From NCBI GenBank assembly GCA_951799445.1, contig OX637297.1, forward strand, positions 10,044,001 through 10,108,000: 64,000 bases of DNA, read 5' to 3'. Positions 1-11,560 of the stretch are shown one piece after another. Source of the stretch: Pseudisothecium myosuroides. Taxonomy: Eukaryota; Streptophyta; Bryopsida; Hypnales; Lembophyllaceae. The translations under genes and the position numbers were made by a program. The notes beneath the pieces were generated by a model. That model searched no databases. It was given only the letters and a program-made list of their open reading frames with translations, and was not told where the DNA came from. Each line of letters opens with the position of its first letter. Position 1 is the first letter of the stretch.

Positions 1-217
1 TCAAGTGGAACCACAATGTACATGCTAATAAATGCCAAAATTTGAGATTTACGTACATAGTCACAATAGACAAGTGTCATCCAACAAAACTGTGTTCACA
101 ACGTTTCTTTGTCATGTGTTCCTAGGTTGTTTTTTTGCGTGGGAAGAAGTCACTCCACATAGGCTCCGGGCCTATTTCCTCTAATTCTGGACCGCTCTTT
201 CCTACGGTATCCTTAGA

Positions 218-1601
218 TCACCTGTACCACTTGAAACAATAATCATTCTCGGCCTTTAGATCAAGAAGCTCATTGGCCAATAAATGTACTCTCTGGTCAC
301 GCAACTGTACGCACTTTTGAAGCATTGCTAATTCCTCAGGATTACAACCATACTCGGAGGCTGCAGCCTCAGCATCCACCTTCGGGATGTTATGGACGGC
401 GGCATCAAAATATTCTTTTTCTTTCTCTTTTACTTCAAGATTAAGCTTTGCTTCTTGTTCTCTGCTTGACGGCGTCTGCGTTGAAGGGTTTCTAGTTTAG
501 ATTGCCATAAAAGGTAGATGTCCACTGTGAACTCTTTTCCACTTTCAAGTTCTTTCACATACAAATCTCGATTTCTCTTCAATTCAACAAAATCCTTCTC
601 ATTTGTTCAACGATGTTCACCAAAGCCTTTACTCGTTGCTTCAACACATCCACGACAGTCGGATTTGCTTCACGTTGCTTTAAATTCTTCAATTGCTCAG
701 TCTTGGCACGTAGAGCAAACCTTGTACTATCAATTTTTGCAATCAATAAAGTTCTATCATCTTCTGAATCGCTTTCACTACCACTCTGCAGCTGCTCTTG
801 TAAAGAAAGGTTCGCTTGTACAGCCTGGGCTACATCTTCCATGACTTCATCAGAGCAAGGGGGAACTACGATGGGATCTTCGACCCTTTTCCTCTTCTGG
901 TGAACTCCCAAGTCGTCCTTGTCTAGTTCTTTCATGACGACATCTTCATCGTCACTATGGAAAGAGTAGCCATCGTACTCATGTGTGTGCTCATCTGAGC
1001 TAGAAGTAGCTGACCACTGTACCAAATCATCCGGAACGAATGACTTTCCACGCTTCACGGAGGTCAACATCTTTGTCAAATCAATTGGTTCGTCTCTCCA
1101 CAAAATTGATGCGTTCTCTGGATGCACTCCAATGGGGACCCCCTTTAGTGTTGTCCAATCCACCTTCTTCTTCAATATAAGTTCAGCATACACCATTCTC
1201 ACAAGATAGAAACAGAAATTATTGTTTCGGTAAGTTTCAGACTCCAAGTACAATTGCTGCCATACCTCGCAGCATCTAATCATGAAGTCTTGGTCCTTGG
1301 CGTGTGCAAGATTTGCTTTGTTCTACTTCACGTGTTGCTTACGACGACACAGAGGAAATAACTTGTCAATGTGGCACCAATCCACATATTTTTGAACCGT
1401 TTTGTAACTCCAGGGTTCAGGTTCAGTTCTCCAACCCTTGAAAGCCTTAATCTTAGGGTTGAGCAAGATGGGCACACGCTTCTTGTGGTTCTTTCCTTTC
1501 CGTTTTCGAAGCTTGTCGCGAATGGCCTTCTTCTCTAAGGCAGTGAGTGGCTCACTTTTGGAAGGGGGCGATGGTTCGAGCTCATTCTCCATAGTGATCA
1601 C
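218..1601 (-). pseudogene. Broken coiled-coil protein gene, probably transposon-related
   Basis: I do not recognise a named gene. An ORF starts at 1601 (MITMENEL...), has a basic N-terminal region (KLRKRKGKNHKKR) and runs in one frame to 579, apart from a single in-frame TAG at 1323-1325. Coding then continues in another frame from about 610 (NEKDFVELKRNRD) and, after a second shift near 455-470, in a third frame to a TGA at 218-220 (QEAKLNLEVKEKEKEYFDAA). The encoded chain would be about 460 residues: basic N-terminus, a hydrophobic module with YLESETYR...KKKVDW, an acidic serine-rich linker, then a long charged coiled coil. The KVDW module followed by an acidic linker and coiled coil matches the architecture of the 563-aa protein at 16796-18487, so a transposon ORF is likely. 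One stop and two shifts make it a pseudogene. A GC-rich motif array lies just upstream of its start. Confidence 0.6.
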
Positions 1602-1844
1602 TTTGTACGTTAAACGCTACTCTAGGTACTATGCCAAATGGGGATACAAGCACTTGTTCTACGAGAGTGACACTACAACCCCCTTGACCTTCACAATTAC
1701 AAAATTACAATCATAAACATTTACAACCACAATCTACTCTAAAAATAATCTCGCGTAATTTACGGTCTATGCACCGGAATGGAAGAACCTGAGTTGAAGA
1801 AGGACAAAATATCCCCCCCCAAACCAGGAATCCTCCCCTCACAG

Positions 1845-2195
1845 GCGTGCAGTCAGCCACTTCGAGGTGGGTGACAGTCATCGCGCAGAGGGGATGACTG
1901 ATGACCGCCAGTCCAGGAGACTCCTGAAGTACCCGAAGTCGCTGTGGGGCGAGTGCGAGTCCCGCCCAGCCGAAGTCGCCCGATTGGTACCCGCCTGATT
2001 GATACCTGAGGTCGCTGGGGCGAGTGCAGGTCGGGAGGTACTCGCGGTCTCCACTGATACCCGCATTCTCGAGGTCCAGGTCTTGGTCGACCGTGGGTCT
2101 CTGGCGACCGCAAGTCTACGGACCATGTGGGGCGAGTGCAGGAATGGGTCGACTGCGGGTCTGGGAGCTGCGACGGCGACCGCGGGTCCAACAGA
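1845..2195. repeat. GC-rich array of the CCCGAAGTCGCC-type motif, locus 1
   Basis: About 350 bp much richer in GC than its surroundings, made of degenerate copies of a short motif (ACCCGAAGTCGC, CGACCGCGGGTCC, GCGAGTGCAGGTC). Several frames stay open across it because of the composition; I see no protein in them. It sits upstream of the broken gene at 218-1601. Confidence 0.7.
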
Positions 2196-2690
2196 GGCGA
2201 ATTATTTATTTTTTAATTTGGTCAATTTTAGAAAGGTTAAAGTACTCTGTGACCAATTCAAAGAGGAGGTAGGAAGCTTAAAAATCGACCATCTAAGGGC
2301 TGGTCCTCTTTTTTTTACGTATTATCTTGGATGAGAATAGTTTTAATTCCTTTTTCAGACAAAGAGGAATAGATGAGAAAAGATTGATATGTTGGCTTTG
2401 TATTTTTCCAAGCTTTTTTGAATCATTTGTGAATTTTCAAAGAAGTTGGGTCGTAGGTCCGTATTTCTGACCCTAGGATTCTTCACAATCAATTCTAAAG
2501 AGAGGTGGGGAAACCAAAGAGAACGATTGGCTCTAGCAATTTCACAGTGTTTTTTTCCTTCATCCTCTTAAGGACTATAGAGGTCAATTTTAGAACCACC
2601 CCATGTCAATTTCACAACTATTTGTAGGGGCAGTGCTAAATGCCCTAACAGAGTTTGAGCCTCCTACTTTAATTGCCTTTCCTAAGAAGA
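2196..2690 (-). repeat. Dispersed repeat, copy 1 (inverted relative to 12040-12425)
   Basis: Read on the minus strand this stretch matches 12040-12425 over about 400 bp. Shared blocks include TTGACCTCTATAGTCCTT, GAGCCAATC(A/G)TTCTCTTTG, GCTTGGAAAAATACAAA and GGACCAGCCCTTA. In both copies a GC-rich motif array follows on the same side, so repeat plus array is one dispersed unit. No coding capacity is visible. It is probably a non-autonomous transposon or the 5' region of one. Confidence 0.65.
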
Positions 2691-3399
2691 TGAACCCTTC
2701 AAAACAATTATCAGTAAATTTTCATAAGAATTAAAATTCAATTTGCATCTAACCCAAGTCGTTTCAAGGTGTTTTTATTGGGGGGTGAACAAACGGGAAA
2801 CCAATTGCATAAAAAAAAATACAAGACAGCCTAGCCAGAAGCATAGACAATGAAGAGATTATAAGTAAAAAAGAAGAAGAGAAGCAGAGCAAGACTAAAG
2901 AGAAAGCCAGGGAGGAGGACCCTCCCTGGTCCAGCTGATCTAATCGCCTATACGAGTAGCTATAAGTGTATAACTGAAGAATCAAACCAACCTTGGGTCG
3001 TTTTAGGGTTTAGGGACCTTCATGGAATGAGTTCTAAATTTTGACCGGACAAATTGCAAGATATGTGCATTTGAAGTGGGAAAAAAAACTTTTCCAGCAC
3101 ATTGCGGGACTAGCTTTTTGATTTTGAACATTTTTAACTTATATGTTTTCTATTATAGGCCTATAGCGCTTTGAACTTTAAATCTTAATAGTGAAGAACT
3201 CATTTGAGCCGACTTGAGCATCTAGAGAAAGAATATATTCAAGAAAACTTAATTTTAATTCTCCAAAAAAATGTCAAGTACAAGTAGCTTTGAGATAGAA
3301 GGAAAATCTAAAATATTAAAATCTGAAATATAGAATTAAAATGCACTAATACCAATGGTGACATTGCTCTAGCAAGCAAAACAAAACGTAGGCTTTTCT
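2691..3399. other. AT-rich stretch, no gene seen
   Basis: AT-rich DNA with only short accidental reading frames. A TTTAGGGTTTAGGG-like telomere-type fragment occurs at about 3001-3015. Nothing else is recognisable. Confidence 0.5.
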
Positions 3400-4088
3400 A
3401 GTCCTTCCAAAAGGTGAAGTTTTATCTTTCAACATCTTAGGAAAAAAACACGTATGTCCTATTACTTGTGCACTTTAGACAATCTGTCGGAAAATGGGTT
3501 GAAAACATATATAAAAAAATTATACCAAATTTTTTTTGTATTCACTTGTAAATAACTTGTAAGGTTGAAGGTATTACTAAATGAAAGATAAAACTAATAT
3601 GCTATTAATTTTTGGAAGAATTTAAAAATTGTTAATTTCAATGGGGAGAATATTCTAATAGAAAATTAATATCTTTTATTTTCATTTTCATTTCAAAATT
3701 TCAAAATCAAGAGCAAAAGATGACTTCAAATGTTTTTTCTACCTTCTAAAACCGCAAAATAAAACTCCTCATAACTCTTACCTCATTATTTGAAATTGAG
3801 TGGTTCAATTTTTTGGAGGTAGGGATCAATCTACAGAATTCCAAATAAATATTTTTTATTTTTAAAAAAATAAAATTTTGCTGCCCTATTTGACATTGAA
3901 ATGGAAAAAAACCCTCTAACTTTTGCATTACTTATTGGAATGACACGAAACAAAGCTTCACATGTACATTATGATGAGTAGCATCCGTCCTAAAAGTTTC
4001 ATGCAAAAATTCCAAATTATAAAGTCAATAGAGCTTGCCCGAGTTCTCAAAAAGCCAAAAGTGGGCTCCTTGGTACTTTAGGGGTTAA
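3400..4088. mobile_element. TTAA-flanked MITE family, truncated copy
   Basis: The right end CTTTAGGGG followed by TTAA (4085-4088) matches the ends of the full-length copies at 7627-8551 and 58116-59039. The interior also matches (CTCCTCATAACTCTTACCTCAT, a poly-T/poly-A stretch, GCTGCCC). The left terminal repeat was not found, so the left limit is approximate. Confidence 0.5.
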
Positions 4089-4384
4089 TGAAAAAACTAC
4101 ATGTGTTGCAGTCAGGAACGCTAAGAATTGAGATGGAAAATTTCATTAAAATGCCGGTATTCCAAGTGCCACTTTGATGGTGTGCCATTTTCACCATCTA
4201 GGAGAGGTATAGATTTAGAATGGCTGTTTTGAACTGTTTTCATGCCATTTTAAAATAATATGGCCATTTAAATGAAATTGCCCATTTAGGTCTTGAAGAC
4301 CTCATTATTATTATTATACTACTAAAATCATAACTTCCTTTGTAATATTACAAAATAATGCTACCATTAATAATAGGGGCTCAT

Positions 4385-5011
4385 GCTTGCTATGCTACGC
4401 ATTCATTATATCATATATTAGGAAAGTTTTGATATATTTGAATAGAATGCATGATAATGATTTCAATAAGTCTTTGAAATAATTAATTTTAATATTTTGT
4501 AAAAATATTTTCAATCATGCATATATAAAAATAATATTTTCACACAATGTTATATTACAGAAATAGAGTAGTAGTTTGCAATCACCTCTGTAATATCACT
4601 TTTACAGCTTTTATGATTTCAAAATTCTATTGCTACTACCAAATGATTTGAGAAATTTATTCAATTGAAGCGATTTTGGATTTCACAACAATTAAGTTGT
4701 TCATGAAATTTACAAATTTTTCTTTTCAATTCACCAAGTTTTTGGGTTGCCATTGTTCGTAACAATTGAATCAACTTTTGAATGCATTACAATAAATGTG
4801 TATCTTTTACAATATTCACCATTTCATATATTTCATTCATCATTCAATAAATTTCTCTCGTACGTTTCAATATATGCTTACTTATAAACAAAATTATACA
4901 AAGATTTTAGTAATTTTTATTTGAAGATTTATTGAGATTTTTGTTCTGCATTTTATCTAATATATAAAAATTCTAATAAAATTCTAATGATGAATGCGTA
5001 GCATTGCAAGC
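4385..5011. mobile_element. Short inverted-repeat element (MITE-like), 627 bp
   Basis: The sequence at 4385-4406 (GCTTGCTATGCTACGCATTC...) and 4990-5011 are inverted repeats of 22 bp with one mismatch, enclosing AT-rich DNA without a gene. A clear target duplication was not identified, so the superfamily is unknown. Confidence 0.55.
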
Positions 5012-5313
5012 GCCAACCGCTAATTAATGTTAAAAATGCAAAATTTTTAGTCATTGATAATAGAATTCAATCATTGGTAGCAAAAACACTCATGACATAA
5101 ATTATACAATGTTTGTGCCTAAAATCAGAATTTGAGGTAGAACACATTGAACAACACAATTTGCACATACAATCATCCATACTTTAAAAAAATTAGCACT
5201 TCATATAAAATGTAGTTTATGAGTTCATAGTGCTATTCCAAAATGGGAGATGAACAACGTCCCCTACATTCTTATTCTTGCTAAAAACAATAATATTGTA
5301 TCCAACTACTCTA

Positions 5314-6900
5314 CTATACGACAGAATCCCGGAAAACTAATTCGGGAGGCTTCATCAACCACGGTTTTCCCATGAGCATGTCCACCACTTCAGCGCATGT
5401 TCGTCTTTTTTCAACATCAGGCTCGGTAAGTTTGCGTAGCTTCATTGCAAAGTATCGTTGTGTGTCGACATTTATGAATAAGTTCACATTGAAGTCGTGT
5501 CCATTTCCAATGTTCATCGACTGGGCCAGCTTCCCTATAGAAAACAAATCCAACTTCACCGTATATTTGTGTGTTGCTTGCATCATCTCTAGGCTCCTTT
5601 TCGGGTCTTCATTTGAATACATATAGAACAACTCCGGAGCCACCCACCATTTTCCTTTGAAGTAATGATCCTTGTCTTCTTCTCTTCTATATGCATAATG
5701 TGAGGCGTATCCTTCATGAATGCGACTAGCAAGTCCCCAATCACAAATCCCGATGTTGATAACGTCTTCCGAGTATCCCGGAATATGAAACAATACGTTT
5801 TGAGGGGACAAGTCATTGTGTAGCACCCCTGCTTGGTGCACAAGACTTGTGACATACACCAAAGCCCAAGCCAACTTCGCCTTGTGCCTTCGGTACAAGC
5901 TAATTTTTTGTACCTCTTCCCCTGTAAGTTCCTTCACCAGCTTGATTTGATTCCATTCAGCATGTGGCACCACCTTGTCGTTGAGAACAATCATGTTCTT
6001 CAAATGACCACCATTCCACCATAATGTGTACGCCTCCATTGTATAGTCATGGACAACCAAGAATTTAATAATGGCTGGATGATTCAATGGACAGGCAAGG
6101 GCCTTTGTGGAACGATCCACCCTTGCCTCACGCGGGTTTGTTGCTTTTGACACTTTCCCTGCAAAATGTACATGTCGCGGGATTATATCCATTCCTTCAA
6201 TGCGTACTTTGCGCACCTTCCCGTATCTACCCTGGTTGTCGTATCCAGTGAAGGCAACAACTTGAGCCTCTCTAGAGATCCATGTGACACATGATGCACC
6301 ATCCTTAGACAATTGAGCCTTCAATGCAGTAGCAAGCCATCCGATACCCCTAGTTTGTTGTCTTGACAATCTTTTTGCTGCATCTTGCCACCAATCCATC
6401 TTCTGGAGAAACTCCCTTGCCGCCTCCCCCTCTGGAAATCCGGATACAAGAGGGCGCAACTCAAGTATCAATCTCTTAGTGTTGAATATGCATGCTTGCT
6501 GACAGTTTGATATCCAAGTGTGAATTCGGTTATGGTACACATCTTGCACATCCTTATATTCCGCATTCTCATTGCACTTTTCCGTAATTAGAGTCAGGAA
6601 ATCATCCTTCAACTTCTCCATGCCTGGCCCTTTATTTCTCAAGTACTTCTTCTCCAAATACTGGATGTTTTTTTCCTCGTACCATTGCAAGGCCATCATG
6701 CATACGAAGGTCGTATATCTTGGCGGAGGATAATCTGGATCCTTTTTGTTTGCTGTCCTTGGCTTCTTTGGTTTTGATGGACCCGCGCCCCCCATTTGCC
6801 CACTTGCAGATATATCCGGAAGAAACTGACTAGGATGGTCAAGGTCCCTATCCCAAATAGAGAACCGTGATGTACTGCTCCCTTCCCGTGGATCAGACAT
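5314..6900 (-). CDS. Protein-kinase-like protein, 528 aa, intronless
   Basis: One uninterrupted ORF from ATG at 6900 to TAG at 5314. Residues 1-60 are low-complexity with a KPKKPR basic patch. Residues 60-200 are a helical region I do not recognise. Residues 205-515 look like a divergent protein kinase: glycine-rich loop GYDNQGRYGKV (219-229), candidate ATP-binding lysine in FAGKV (K249), catalytic loop HNDLSPQN (361-368), DWG in place of DFG (387-389), APE (421-423) and DLFSIG (451-456). The catalytic Asp, Asn and metal-binding Asp are present, so activity is possible; a clear C-helix glutamate is not evident. No intron, a GC-rich motif array directly upstream and a repeat setting suggest it is carried by a transposon or is a retrocopy rather than a normal host gene. 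The substrate is unknown. Confidence 0.7.
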   Translation of the reverse strand: MSDPREGSSTSRFSIWDRDLDHPSQFLPDISASGQMGGAGPSKPKKPRTANKKDPDYPPPRYTTFVCMMALQWYEEKNIQYLEKKYLRNKGPGMEKLKDDFLTLITEKCNENAEYKDVQDVYHNRIHTWISNCQQACIFNTKRLILELRPLVSGFPEGEAAREFLQKMDWWQDAAKRLSRQQTRGIGWLATALKAQLSKDGASCVTWISREAQVVAFTGYDNQGRYGKVRKVRIEGMDIIPRHVHFAGKVSKATNPREARVDRSTKALACPLNHPAIIKFLVVHDYTMEAYTLWWNGGHLKNMIVLNDKVVPHAEWNQIKLVKELTGEEVQKISLYRRHKAKLAWALVYVTSLVHQAGVLHNDLSPQNVLFHIPGYSEDVINIGICDWGLASRIHEGYASHYAYRREEDKDHYFKGKWWVAPELFYMYSNEDPKRSLEMMQATHKYTVKLDLFSIGKLAQSMNIGNGHDFNVNLFINVDTQRYFAMKLRKLTEPDVEKRRTCAEVVDMLMGKPWLMKPPELVFRDSVV

Positions 6901-6954
6901 GGTTGTTGTTAGTGATAGTGATTGCTTTCTTCAACTTCGGGCATAGAAATTGCA

Positions 6955-7285
6955 AGAACTCCCCCCCTAACTCCCCCCTTGGCCCACGGGCACGCATTCA
7001 GCCACTTCAAGGTGGGTGAAAGCTGTTGTGCAGGGCCAAGAGTGGCGACTCCGGGTCCAGGCGACCGCTTAAATACCCGAGTTTGTACTGGGGCGCGTGG
7101 AGGTTTGATGGCGACTGCGGGTTTGGGCGACCGCGGGTTCCCGCGCCAAGGGGCGACTGCGGGTTTCGGCGGAGACTGGGCGACTTCGACTGCGACTGGG
7201 CGACCTCGGGTGCGGCAGCAGGCGACTTCGGGTAGGGCGACTTCGGGTAGGGAGACCTCTGGTACTGGAGGGCCTTTTCTCATTT
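6955..7285. repeat. GC-rich motif array, locus 2, upstream of the kinase-like ORF
   Basis: Degenerate copies of GGGCGACTGCGGGT, GGGCGACTTCGGGTA and related forms (the complement of the ACCCGAAGTCGCC motif), starting about 55 bp upstream of the ATG at 6900. Same motif family and same placement relative to an ORF as at 1845-2195. Confidence 0.7.
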
Positions 7286-7626
7286 TTTTAACTTCATGCC
7301 AAAGTGGCGATATAAAATGTTAGAGTGGTGCTCCAAATTTCAACATTAATCCACATATTGGAAAGAAAATATCAAATTTGCACATATTACATGTCTATAA
7401 CTCTATATTCATCCACCACTTGGCAATTTCGTACAATAATTTTTTGTAGGTCGGAGTTTCCAAGTGAAAAAATCTCCAATTGGCCAAATACATTGAGCAA
7501 ACTACTTAAAAAAAGGCTAACAGGTGTGCAAACTCCAGAAGGGTCAATTTACCACCTCAAGTAATGACTCCCACTTTTAGTCTTGGGTTAGAAAAGACCT
7601 CCGGCTTGTCGCCCGTCATTAAATAT

Positions 7627-8551
7627 TTAACCCCTAAAGGTCACAGACTATGTTTTCACCAAAACCACTCCAAAACTGCCATTTCTAATATAAGTACCAA
7701 ACTTTAGAAAATAAAACATTTTGGACACATGTAACCGTAAGATCTTATAGAACACTGGTTTGAGAAGATGTGGAACAAATTTCAGAATTTTCCGCTGTGC
7801 GGATTGGAAAATATTAGCGTTTGAATTGACAAAACCCCTTTTTTGGTCCCTTCAAAAATCCGGGCAGCTGCATTTCACAAGGTCACATTTGTATGAAAGA
7901 ATGCCCAAAATGGTGGTTACTCTTTGGATTCATTCTTCTAGGCAAGTTGGCTACATGCTTGCAAAATTTGAAATCATTTGGAAAAAAATAGTAAGTAGAA
8001 AGAAGTAGAGAATGATTCAAAACACTAAATTGTTAAGAATTTATTTATGGAATTGAAAAATGCCAATCCCAACGGTTATAATGTTGTAATAAAAAATCTA
8101 AATCCTATTTTGTTAATTTTTTTCAAAAATATTGGAAATTGAATGAAATAGAGGACTTCAAAGTTTATTTTAGAGCAGAGATTCCATAACTACCCTCAAA
8201 CTAAGAATCCTCATAACTTTTGACTCATTAATCCAAATGGAATGATTTGAAGCTTTCTATGTACATATAAATCTAAAGAATCAATTTCAAATTTTTTATT
8301 TAAAAAAAAATGATTTTTAAAGAATTTTTTTGAGTTGCCCGGACTGCCCGCCGTACACGAAAAATTACATATCATACAATAACTTTTAAACCATGTAGTC
8401 AAAAGTTATGAAAATTGTTGGGCCTTAAAGCTACTCCTTGGGAACATCTTGTGTGAAAATTTCAAAGAAAAAAAATAAAAAATCCACTCGTAATGAGCTG
8501 CCCAAAATCACTATGTTGTCAAAAAACGGTGTTTGGACCTTTAGGGGTTAA
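7627..8551. mobile_element. TTAA-flanked MITE, full-length copy (917 bp)
   Basis: The element runs from CCCCTAAAGG (7631) to CCTTTAGGGG (8547), flanked on both sides by TTAA (7627-7630 and 8548-8551). The 10-bp ends are perfect inverted repeats. Related copies lie at 56202-57126 and 58116-59039, with fragments at 3400-4088 and 13402-14205. A TTAA target duplication plus ends starting in CCC is the pattern of piggyBac-type elements. TTA/TAA would also fit a Tourist-like (Harbinger) MITE. No transposase is encoded. Confidence 0.75.
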
Positions 8552-10589
8552 GGTGAAAGTGAGAGTCACATTTGTCGGGGCCTAGGTTTTTGAAGCTCTA
8601 CGCTTTTTTTCCTTTCCTAAATTTTGAGGGGTGAAAGTCAATCACTCCCATTTTCAAGATTCCCCCATAAAATAATTCTACATTTTTATGTCAATAATGT
8701 TCGCTAAACCACTAGTATGCCAAATTTCCCGAGCTTATCAATCTACATGTGAAATGATTACTAAAAGAACTAAAATCCCGTTCACTATTCCACCACCTTG
8801 ATGATAAAACCTTATAATAAATCCTAAACCCATAAGTGAAATTGTTGTTGTTCTTCATCCTTTGTGGGTTCTAACATTTCAAGTTCGAATTCCTAAGGTT
8901 AAGAATTATAAGAAGAGGGAGCACTTATCAAAGTTTAGGTTCTTCATGAATTTTCTAAAATTCCTACAAACTTAAAAGAGGCTTTTGGCATCTAGAAGAA
9001 AAGGCACCATTCCACAATACTTTGACGTGAAAAGAACCGTAATCAAATTCTGGTTTGCAGTAGTTTATATTTCTCCTAAAGTCATTTTCAAGTGATATTG
9101 TGTGAGCATCTTCCATTCAATTTTGAAAATTCAATGATTATGTTTTTGTATTCTTGATGATTTGATACCCATTTAGAGTTGCAACCCTTCATGTTCTAGT
9201 ATTTAAGCCTCTCAAAAATAGGCCTCAAATTCATAAGATTAGAGAGAACAAATGTCTTTGTGAATTAGGTTATTGAAATTATATAGTCTATTTGATAATT
9301 TTTCAATGAAATTAGGCTTACGTAGTTTATGCACTTCATTTTCAAATTTTTGTGGTCACCAATTTGTAAGTATCAAAACCAAAAACGAGTATTTCAAGAA
9401 CTAAATCCTTTTCACTAATTTAACACCCTCATGGCCACCAGCCAACCCCAATAACATTTCAATAAGTGATATTGTCATGGGTTTTTGGCTCATATAATCA
9501 TTAACATGTCTTGTTTTAGGTTGTATGCTTTTGCCTTTTGCCTTAAAGAATATTCATAGAACTTGTCAAGCAACACATTTGAGATTAAATTTGGTAAGAA
9601 TTCATAGAAGACCTAAAATTAACTTCTACATATAGGGATTTGAAGTCAACAACCAATAAACGCTTTGCTAATGATGTAAATACAAATGGCATACTCAGAA
9701 GTTTTGTACTTTAATCCCTAACGAACCAGGCTTATTACCTCCCCAACAGTCAAAAATGCCATTTCTATTGCAAAAGGAAGAAATCCAAGTGCAAAAAAAA
9801 AAAATTTTACATCTAACCGTAATATCTTATACTACAGTAGTTTAAATATGTAAGGCCAAAATTTCTAAAACTTTGACCATGGAGATTGAAAAAGCATTCC
9901 ATCCAAAGTGAAGAAAACAAATTCTTTTACACCCTCTAAGACTAGATTTTTTGGCTTTCAATCATCTGAACTAAATTTTATTGGATTACTAAAACCTTTT
10001 TGGGGGGACTTTTTATGATAAAAATTTGAGGTCATAATCTATTAAGAAAAATCCAAAATTCTTTTTTTTCCTTTTTGCTCTTATCTCTTCATTGTCCAGT
10101 CTGTGTGGCTTGGCTGTTTTGTATTGTGTTTTTCTTCTTTTAATGCAATGGCTCCTTCCATTTGTTAAAAAAAAAAAAAAAAAGAATCCCCCCCAAAAAA
10201 AAATTCACTAAATAGAAAAATTGATTACCAAAAGTAGGTAAAACAGTGGGAGGGAAAGTAAAATTATTGATAGCTTGAAGATGGAATGAAAACACAATGA
10301 GCTCAACAATGAGAATGTTGTAACCAATAAATTTAAGCATGCCTAACAATTTCTTTTGGATAATTGTAATAATTTCATTTAAAAACAAATCCTATAAGTT
10401 ATGCTTGGATTTCCCACAAAACTAAGATTGTCCATTTCTTTCTTATCAGAACTCTAAATTGAATGAATTAAAGCTTCACATGTGGACAGAAGTATAGTAC
10501 TCAAGAAAAAGAAATTCACAAAAACTATTTTGCCTTTTTTTAATTTCTATGCCACACTTATGTACTTCACCTGAATTCTTGAGGTACGT
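8552..10589. other. AT-rich stretch, no gene seen
   Basis: No credible gene. At about 9714-10000 a segment starts TTAATCCCTAACG and contains AAAATGCCATTTCT and TAACCGTAATATCTTATA, so it is probably a decayed arm of the TTAA-flanked MITE family. An A-rich run occurs at 10165-10202. Confidence 0.45.
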
Positions 10590-11312
10590 CTTCCACCTGA
10601 GGCCGCCTCGGACCCACAGTCGCCCTTGATCGCCCACCCAAAGTCGCCCTGTGACCCGAAGTCGCCCCTTGAAAGAGCAATTGTCGCCACTTTTTTGTGG
10701 CAATTCGTGCACCAACGTTCGACAAGGACCCGAAGTCGCCCTGTGACCCGCACTCGCCTTGTGACCCGAAGTCGCCCCTTGAAAGAGCAATTGTCGCCAC
10801 TTTTTTGGGCACTTCCTGCACCAGCGTTCGACAAGGACCCGCACTCGCCCTGTGACCCGAAGTCGCCCCTTGAAAGAGCAATTGTGGACACATTTTTGGG
10901 CTCTTCCTACACCAGCATTCGACAAGGACCCGCACTCGCCCTGTGACCCAAAGTCGCCCCTTGAAAGAGCAATTGTGGACACATTTTTGGGCACTTCCTG
11001 CACCAGCGTTCGACAAGGACCCGCACTCGCCTTGTGACCCGAAGTCGCCCCATGCCAGAAACCAATTGTGTCCACATTTCTGTGGCACTTCGTGCACCAG
11101 CGGTCGACAATTCCTGCACTTGCCTTGTGACCCAAAGTCGCCCTCACCGAGGAACAAATTGTGGGCACATTCTATGCCACTTTCTGCAGCAGCGGTTGAC
11201 AAGTCCCGCACTCGCCCTATGACCCGAAGTCGCCCTCACCGAGGAACGAATTGTGGGCACATTCTGTGCCACTTCGTGTAGCAGCGGTCGACAAGGACCC
11301 GCACTTGCCCTT
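10590..11312. repeat. Tandem array of a ~91-bp unit containing GACCCGAAGTCGCCC, about 7 copies
   Basis: Units recur at about 10671, 10781, 10872, 10963, 11054, 11146 and 11237. Spacing is 91 bp except for one interval of 110 bp, where an extra short motif copy is inserted. Each unit has a GTGACCCGAAGTCGCC-type motif, a CTTGAAAGAGCAATTGT-type block (changed in the last three units) and TGCACCAGCGTTCGACAA. Several frames on both strands stay open through the array. The period is not a multiple of three, so these frames are a composition effect and I do not call a protein. Confidence 0.85.
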
Positions 11313-11503
11313 GGTCCACCAAGCCAGCCAGTAAGGTAACAGCTGCAGGATTCCCTAATCCGAGGTTGTGTGGGTGCTCCCTATTTCATAGTTCAGTAAA
11401 GGAATTTTGCATTAAATGATCGCTGTGAATTCCTTGTGAAGGAATATTGTGTCAAAAATGAACTACAATTTAGTTACAATTTAGTTTAAAGTATAAAGTC
11501 CTC

Positions 11504-11556
11504 CCAAACCCTAAATCCTAAACCCTATACCCTAAACCTTAAAACCATAACCTTTA
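11504..11556. repeat. Degenerate interstitial telomere-type repeat (CCCTAAA)
   Basis: Successive AAACCCTAAATCC, TAAACCCTATACCC and TAAACCTTAAAACC blocks resemble the plant telomere repeat CCCTAAA in decayed form. A similar patch lies at 44222-44272 inside the PIF element. Confidence 0.5.
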
Positions 11557-11560
11557 AACA

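Noticed and set aside
1671..1680. CACTACAACC as a CACTA terminus
   Set aside because: Only seven bases match the CACTA end; there are no subterminal repeats and no partner end nearby.
10476..11281. Overlapping frames of 60-230 codons on both strands over the GC-rich 91-bp array
   Set aside because: Several frames are open at once and they repeat with a period not divisible by three. This is composition, not a protein-coding gene.
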